Positions 59,938 to 64,000 of a stretch of DNA of 64,000 nt are shown one piece after another. This DNA comes from Streptomyces hawaiiensis (lineage in GTDB: Bacteria; Actinomycetota; Actinomycetes; Streptomycetales; Streptomycetaceae). How positions within the stretch are numbered: the stretch's first letter is position 1; each line of letters begins with the position of its first letter. Location: contig NZ_CP021978.1 in assembly GCF_004803895.1 (NCBI RefSeq), positions 8,556,001 through 8,620,000 on the forward strand, written 5' to 3'. The translations under genes were made by a program, and so were the position numbers. The notes beneath the pieces are model-generated. The model made no database searches and had not been told where the DNA came from. It worked only from the letters and a program-made list of their open reading frames with translations.

Positions 59938-62900
59938 ATGCGGCAGGGGGCGGCGGCAGAGGCGGGGGAGTGGCGGGACTGGCGGGTCGGTGACCGGGTC
60001 CTCGGGGTGTACGAGGTGACCGGTGCCCTCGGCCAGGGAGGCATGGGGCTCGTTCACCGGGTGCGGCACCTGGGGTGGGACACCGATCTCGCCGTCAAGA
60101 GCCCACGTCCGGAGCTCTTCCGGGACGAGGCGGACAGGCAACGGTTCGTCCGTGAGGCGGAGACGTGGGTGGGGCTGGAACTCCATCCGCACCTGTGCGG
60201 ATGTCACTATGTGCGCACGATTGACGGGGTGCCGCGGGTCTTCGCCGAGTACGTGAACGGCGGAAGCCTGCGCGAGTCGATCGACGAGGGCCGGCTCTAC
60301 CGGGGCGCACGCGACGAGGTGCTGGGCCGGATCCTGGACATCGCGATCCAGATGGCGCGCGGGCTGGCGCACGCCCACCTCAGCGGGGTGGTGCACCAGG
60401 ATGTCAAGCCGGGCAACGTGCTGCTCGACCGGCAGGGCACCGCCAAGATCACCGACTTCGGGCTCGCACGGGCCCGGCTCTTCGGTATCCGGCCGCCGTC
60501 CTCCGGCCGGGCGGCCGCCGAGGCCACGCTGCTGGTCACGCACGGCGGGTTGACGCCCGCGTACGCCTCACCCGAGCAGGTGCGGGGCGTGTCCCTGAGC
60601 CGTCGCACCGATGTGTGGAGCTTCGCGGTCAGCGTGCTGGAGATGTTCACCGGGGCGGTGACGTGGGGAGTGGGGTCCGCCGCGGGGGCGGCGCTCGCCG
60701 CGTACCGGCTGGGCCCGCCGCCCGACGCCCCGGTGGCCTCGATGCCGGCCGCGCTCGCGGACCTGCTGGAACGCTGTCTGCGCGAGCGGGCCGAGGAGCG
60801 GCCCGGTGACCTGGCGGCGGTGGCAGGGGAGTTGGCCGAGGTGTACGCGGGGGAGGTCGCCCGGCCGTATCCACGCCGGGCGGAGAACGCCGCCGAGCAC
60901 CGGGCCGACGGGCTGAACAACCGGGCGATGTCGCTGCTCGACCTCGGCCGGACGCGGGAGGCGGAAGCCGCTCTCGCCGAGGCGCACGCCGCCGACCCGC
61001 AGCACCCGCAGGCCACGTACAACCTCGGGCTGATGAGGTGGCGGTCCGGCGGACTCGCGGACGACGCGCTGGTGGACCAGCTGGAGTCGGCCAGGGCGAG
61101 CGCGGGAGGACCCTCGCCCGCCGACCACCTCCTCGCCCACGTGCACCTCGAACGCGGCGATCACGAGTCCGCCCTGCCTCTCCTGCGCGCGGCGGCCGCG
61201 ACCGCGGAGGCGACCGCGGACGCGGACGCCGGCACGGCCCTGCGCGACGCACTCGCGCACCTGGAGCGCGAACACGCCGTCGGAGGGCGCCTGCTCGCCA
61301 CCTTCACCGGGCATCGGGCCTTCGTGCACGCGGTGAGTCTCAGCGAGGACGGCAGCCGCGCGCTGTCCGGGGACGACGCCGGGAACGTACGGCTGTGGGA
61401 CACGGCCTCCGGCCGCCCGCGCGCTCTCAAGGGACATCGGGCCGCCGTGCACGCGGTGTGTCTGAGCCCGGACGGCCGTCTCGCCCTGACGGGCGGGTAT
61501 GACGGCGACGTACGACTGTGGGACACCGGAACCGGCCGCTGCCTGCACAGGCTCTCCGGGCACACCGGCTCGGTCCGCGCCGTCTGCCTCGCCTCCGACG
61601 GGAGTACCGCCCTGACCGGCGGCTGGGATGGCACCCTGCGCTGGTGGGAGGTGGCCACCGGCCGCTGCCTGCGCGTCGTCCACTCCCCGGAAGGTCCGGG
61701 TGGGGGCCGCGGGGTCAACGCCGCCTGCCTGAGCGCCGACGGGCGGCTCGCCCTGTTCGTGGGCGGTCAGACCGTGCTCTGGGACCTGGCGAACGACCGC
61801 CGCGTGCAAACCCTGGACGGTGACACGATCTGGCCGGCCGCACTGAGTCACGACCGGCGGCGCGCGCTGACCGGCGGGGGCGACCGGGCCCTGGTGTGGT
61901 GGGACCTGGCGACCGGCCGGTCCCTGCGCATCTTGCAGGCGGACGCCCGGCCTCCCTGCACGGCCGAGCTGAGCATTGACGGGCGATTCGCGGTGTCAGG
62001 GGCCATCGGCGGCACGCTGCGCTGGTGGGAGCCCACCACCGGGCGCTGTCTGCGCACCTACGACGCGCACTTCGCCCAGGTGACCTCGGTGAGCCTGAGC
62101 GCGGACGGGCGGCGAGTGCTGACCGGGGGCGACGAGAGGGTACGGCTGTGGCAACTGCCCACCCCTGACGCGTACACCGCACCCTTCCAGATCTGCCGCC
62201 CCCGCTCTCACACCGAACTCACCCGCCACGACGACCGGGTCGCCGCGCTGCTGGACGAAGCCGAGTCGGCCGCGGGCCGGCAGCGGTACGCGGACGCGCT
62301 CGCCCTGGTGGCCGAGGCACGCGCCCTGCCGGGGCACGAGCGGGACACCCGTGCCCTGGCGGCCTGGCACCGGCTCTCGCTGGTCACCGTGCGGACGGGG
62401 GTGCGGGGCGCCTGGCCCGCCGGGACCGTCGAGCTGCCCACGTCCGGTCGGCAGGCCCACGCCACCGCCGACGGCCGGCGCGCCCTGTGCGCGGACCTCG
62501 ACACCCTGCGGCTGTGGGACTTCGAGGACGGCGGCCGGTGCGTGCGTACCTTCGACGGGCACGACGGAGCGGTCGAGGCCGTCTCCCTCAGCGCCGACGA
62601 ACGCTACGCCCTGTCGGGCGGGCGGGATGGGACGGTCCGCGTCTGGGAAGTTCGCACCGGGCGCTGCCTGAGAGTCCTCGAAGGGCACGGCGCGAAGGTC
62701 CGCTCGGTGAGCTTCAGCGGCGACGGGCGCTTCGCCTTCTCCGGCGGGGAGGACGGGTCCGTGCGCTGGTGGGAGCGGGAGACCGGACGGATGCTGTGGG
62801 CCTACGACTACGCGGGGCAAGGGGTGTACTCCGTGTGCCCCAGCGCCGACGGGCGGTTCGTTCTCTCCTCCGGCAAGGGCGGCAGGGCGCGGATGTGGGA

Positions 62901-63705
62901 GCTCGACTCCGGCCACCGCGCGCGGACCTTCGTGGATTTGGCCCGCAAGGCCGACATCGAGCCGCCGCCCCCGGGCATCCTGTACTCGGCCCAGCTCACC
63001 ACGGACGGACGGCACGCGGTGACCGCCAACGGCGACGGGCGGGTGGTGCTGTGGGACGTGGCGGGCGGGCGGCGTCTGCACGTCTTCGACGAGTACGTCG
63101 GGAGCGACGGGCACGCTGAGCCGATGACGTCGGTGTCCCTGAGCGCGGACGGCCGCTTCGCGCTGGCCGCCAACTGGGACACGACCGTGAGGCTGCTGGA
63201 TCTGCGGGCCGGACGCTGCCTGCGCACCCTGGGCGGGCACCGGCGCTGGGTGCTGTCGGTCCACCTGAGTGCCGACGGGCGTTACGCGGTCTCCACCGGG
63301 ACGGACCGGACCCTGCGCCGGTGGGAGCTCGACTGGGAGCTGGAGGCCAGGGAGCCGGCGGGCTGGGACGAGGGCGCCCGCCCGCACCTGGAGGCGTTCC
63401 TCGCCGCGCACACGCCGTTCGGGCGGCCCGTGCCGCCCGGCCTCCAGGTGGTGTCGTACGACCCCCGGCTGGCCCGGCACGGAAAGCCGGTGTGGTCCCA
63501 GGCCGACTCCGACGCGCTGCTGCGTCACCTCGCCCGTGCCGGATACGGGTGGCTGCGGGCGGACGGCGTTCGGGCGGAGCTGGCGCGGACGGCCGCGGCG
63601 TGGCAGGGTCCGCGTCCGCTGCCCGCACCGCGGCGGGGGCCGGCGCGGGTGCTCAGTTCAGCAAGTCGTCGATATCGGGCTTGGCGAGGACGCCCGCGCA
63701 GCTGA
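59938..63705 (+). CDS. Ser/Thr kinase with TPR-like and WD40 repeats
   Basis: A 1255-residue cytosolic protein. The kinase domain is about 20-300: glycine loop LGQGGMGLVH, Lys54 (LAVKSP), catalytic loop HQDVKPGN (153-160) and DFG (173-175). The usual HRD arginine is replaced by Gln, so it lacks the RD-type activation clamp. A TPR-like region spans about 330-440 (NNRAMSLLDLGRTREAEAAL). At least twelve WD40-type blades follow from about 455, in two sets split by a helical stretch (about 755-820). Blades repeat SADGR, GHxxxV and the LWD or WWE ends. WD40 kinases of this type probably scaffold partner proteins. No transmembrane helix is visible. The 3' end overlaps the convergent zinc-ribbon gene. 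Confidence 0.88.
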   Translation: MRQGAAAEAGEWRDWRVGDRVLGVYEVTGALGQGGMGLVHRVRHLGWDTDLAVKSPRPELFRDEADRQRFVREAETWVGLELHPHLCGCHYVRTIDGVPRVFAEYVNGGSLRESIDEGRLYRGARDEVLGRILDIAIQMARGLAHAHLSGVVHQDVKPGNVLLDRQGTAKITDFGLARARLFGIRPPSSGRAAAEATLLVTHGGLTPAYASPEQVRGVSLSRRTDVWSFAVSVLEMFTGAVTWGVGSAAGAALAAYRLGPPPDAPVASMPAALADLLERCLRERAEERPGDLAAVAGELAEVYAGEVARPYPRRAENAAEHRADGLNNRAMSLLDLGRTREAEAALAEAHAADPQHPQATYNLGLMRWRSGGLADDALVDQLESARASAGGPSPADHLLAHVHLERGDHESALPLLRAAAATAEATADADAGTALRDALAHLEREHAVGGRLLATFTGHRAFVHAVSLSEDGSRALSGDDAGNVRLWDTASGRPRALKGHRAAVHAVCLSPDGRLALTGGYDGDVRLWDTGTGRCLHRLSGHTGSVRAVCLASDGSTALTGGWDGTLRWWEVATGRCLRVVHSPEGPGGGRGVNAACLSADGRLALFVGGQTVLWDLANDRRVQTLDGDTIWPAALSHDRRRALTGGGDRALVWWDLATGRSLRILQADARPPCTAELSIDGRFAVSGAIGGTLRWWEPTTGRCLRTYDAHFAQVTSVSLSADGRRVLTGGDERVRLWQLPTPDAYTAPFQICRPRSHTELTRHDDRVAALLDEAESAAGRQRYADALALVAEARALPGHERDTRALAAWHRLSLVTVRTGVRGAWPAGTVELPTSGRQAHATADGRRALCADLDTLRLWDFEDGGRCVRTFDGHDGAVEAVSLSADERYALSGGRDGTVRVWEVRTGRCLRVLEGHGAKVRSVSFSGDGRFAFSGGEDGSVRWWERETGRMLWAYDYAGQGVYSVCPSADGRFVLSSGKGGRARMWELDSGHRARTFVDLARKADIEPPPPGILYSAQLTTDGRHAVTANGDGRVVLWDVAGGRRLHVFDEYVGSDGHAEPMTSVSLSADGRFALAANWDTTVRLLDLRAGRCLRTLGGHRRWVLSVHLSADGRYAVSTGTDRTLRRWELDWELEAREPAGWDEGARPHLEAFLAAHTPFGRPVPPGLQVVSYDPRLARHGKPVWSQADSDALLRHLARAGYGWLRADGVRAELARTAAAWQGPRPLPAPRRGPARVLSSASRRYRAWRGRPRS

Positions 63706-63895
63706 CGCAGACCGGCCTGGGCAGCGCACGCCGGGTCACGCACCGGTCGCAGAAGTAGGCGCGGCAGTCCGCACAGTGCCAGAAGACCACGGCCCAGTGC
63801 TCCGGGTCGCTCCTGGCGACCGGGTTGCCCCCCGGAACGCGCGACACCGACAGCAGGCGATCACAGCCCCTCCGGGAACACATCATGACGGCCAT
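63653..63895 (-). CDS. Small zinc-ribbon protein
   Basis: An 80-residue protein with several Cys-x2-Cys pairs: CSRRGCD, HCADCRAYFCDRC and VCVSCAG, enough for two zinc knuckles. EHWAVVFWHCADC is a well-formed core. Function unknown; similar small zinc proteins often lie beside WD40 kinases in Streptomyces as far as I recall. Its last 53 bases overlap the end of the kinase gene on the other strand. Confidence 0.65.
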   Translation of the reverse strand: MAVMMCSRRGCDRLLSVSRVPGGNPVARSDPEHWAVVFWHCADCRAYFCDRCVTRRALPRPVCVSCAGVLAKPDIDDLLN

Positions 63896-64000
63896 GAACG
63901 GACCGTAGCAGCGCGGGGAGACGGGTGGCAGGGCCCGGCAACAAGTAGGCGAGAATCAGGAGTTGGAGGAACCCCCGCCTCCCGTGTGACTGCCGCCTGC

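Noticed and set aside
1..64000. CRISPR arrays, tRNA/rRNA genes and intact insertion sequences
   Set aside because: I looked for regularly spaced repeats, tRNA-like structures and transposase motifs and found none I can support.

Overview
The window is high-GC DNA with strong G/C preference at third codon positions and a gene set typical of Streptomyces: a tap-tpg telomere-replication pair, 2-methylisoborneol genes, rifampin phosphotransferase, spore photoproduct lyase, XRE and ArsR regulators and WD40 kinases. The tap-tpg operon, together with the many truncated or frameshifted genes, suggests a chromosome arm or the terminal part of a linear replicon. From memory, the order type III PKS, 2-MIB genes, tap-tpg set also occurs near one chromosome end of S. 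coelicolor; I could not check this.

Layout. 1-3.5 kb: 5' part of a type III polyketide synthase gene, an unidentified coding-like fragment, a Sir2 deacylase and a YeaQ/GlsB membrane protein. 3.5-12.9 kb, minus strand: a cluster for an exopolysaccharide probably related to Pel or fungal galactosaminogalactan. It encodes an Agd3-type deacetylase, a PelF-like GT4 glycosyltransferase, a polytopic membrane protein, two sugar-nucleotide SDR enzymes, a nucleotidyltransferase, a spherulin-4 protein and a GH114 lipoprotein. 13.3-23.4 kb: a secreted Ig-like protein, MsrA, a truncated GNAT, rph with an upstream RAE palindrome, an alpha/beta hydrolase, an anti-sigma-like ATPase, a divergent MFS exporter and XRE regulator, and a TmrB-like ATPase.

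23.5-26.1 kb: a frameshifted MocR regulator divergent from an MFS transporter, with a perfect palindrome between them. 26.2-36.4 kb: a LacI-controlled glycan utilisation locus with a 1217-residue GH39-like enzyme, a binding-protein importer, a GH63/MGH1-like hydrolase and repeated CGAACCGGTTCG operators. 36.8-42.4 kb: a coiled-coil winged-helix protein, an ATP-grasp protein, a decayed HTH-NACHT-type gene, a frameshifted spore photoproduct lyase and an ABM-domain protein.

42.9-45.7 kb: tap and tpg, which would prime end-patching of linear DNA. 45.8-48.1 kb: a hypothetical protein, a HAD hydrolase, a reductase remnant and a membrane protein. 48.4-52.2 kb: the 2-methylisoborneol operon with its family 2B encapsulin shell. 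52.3-64 kb: a fused membrane/spermidine-synthase-like protein, an ArsR-SRPBCC pair, a transmembrane XRE protein facing a small secreted protein gene, two Ser/Thr kinases (one with TPR and WD40 repeats), a methyltransferase, a zinc-ribbon protein and several gene remnants. I saw no tRNA, rRNA, CRISPR array or intact insertion sequence.
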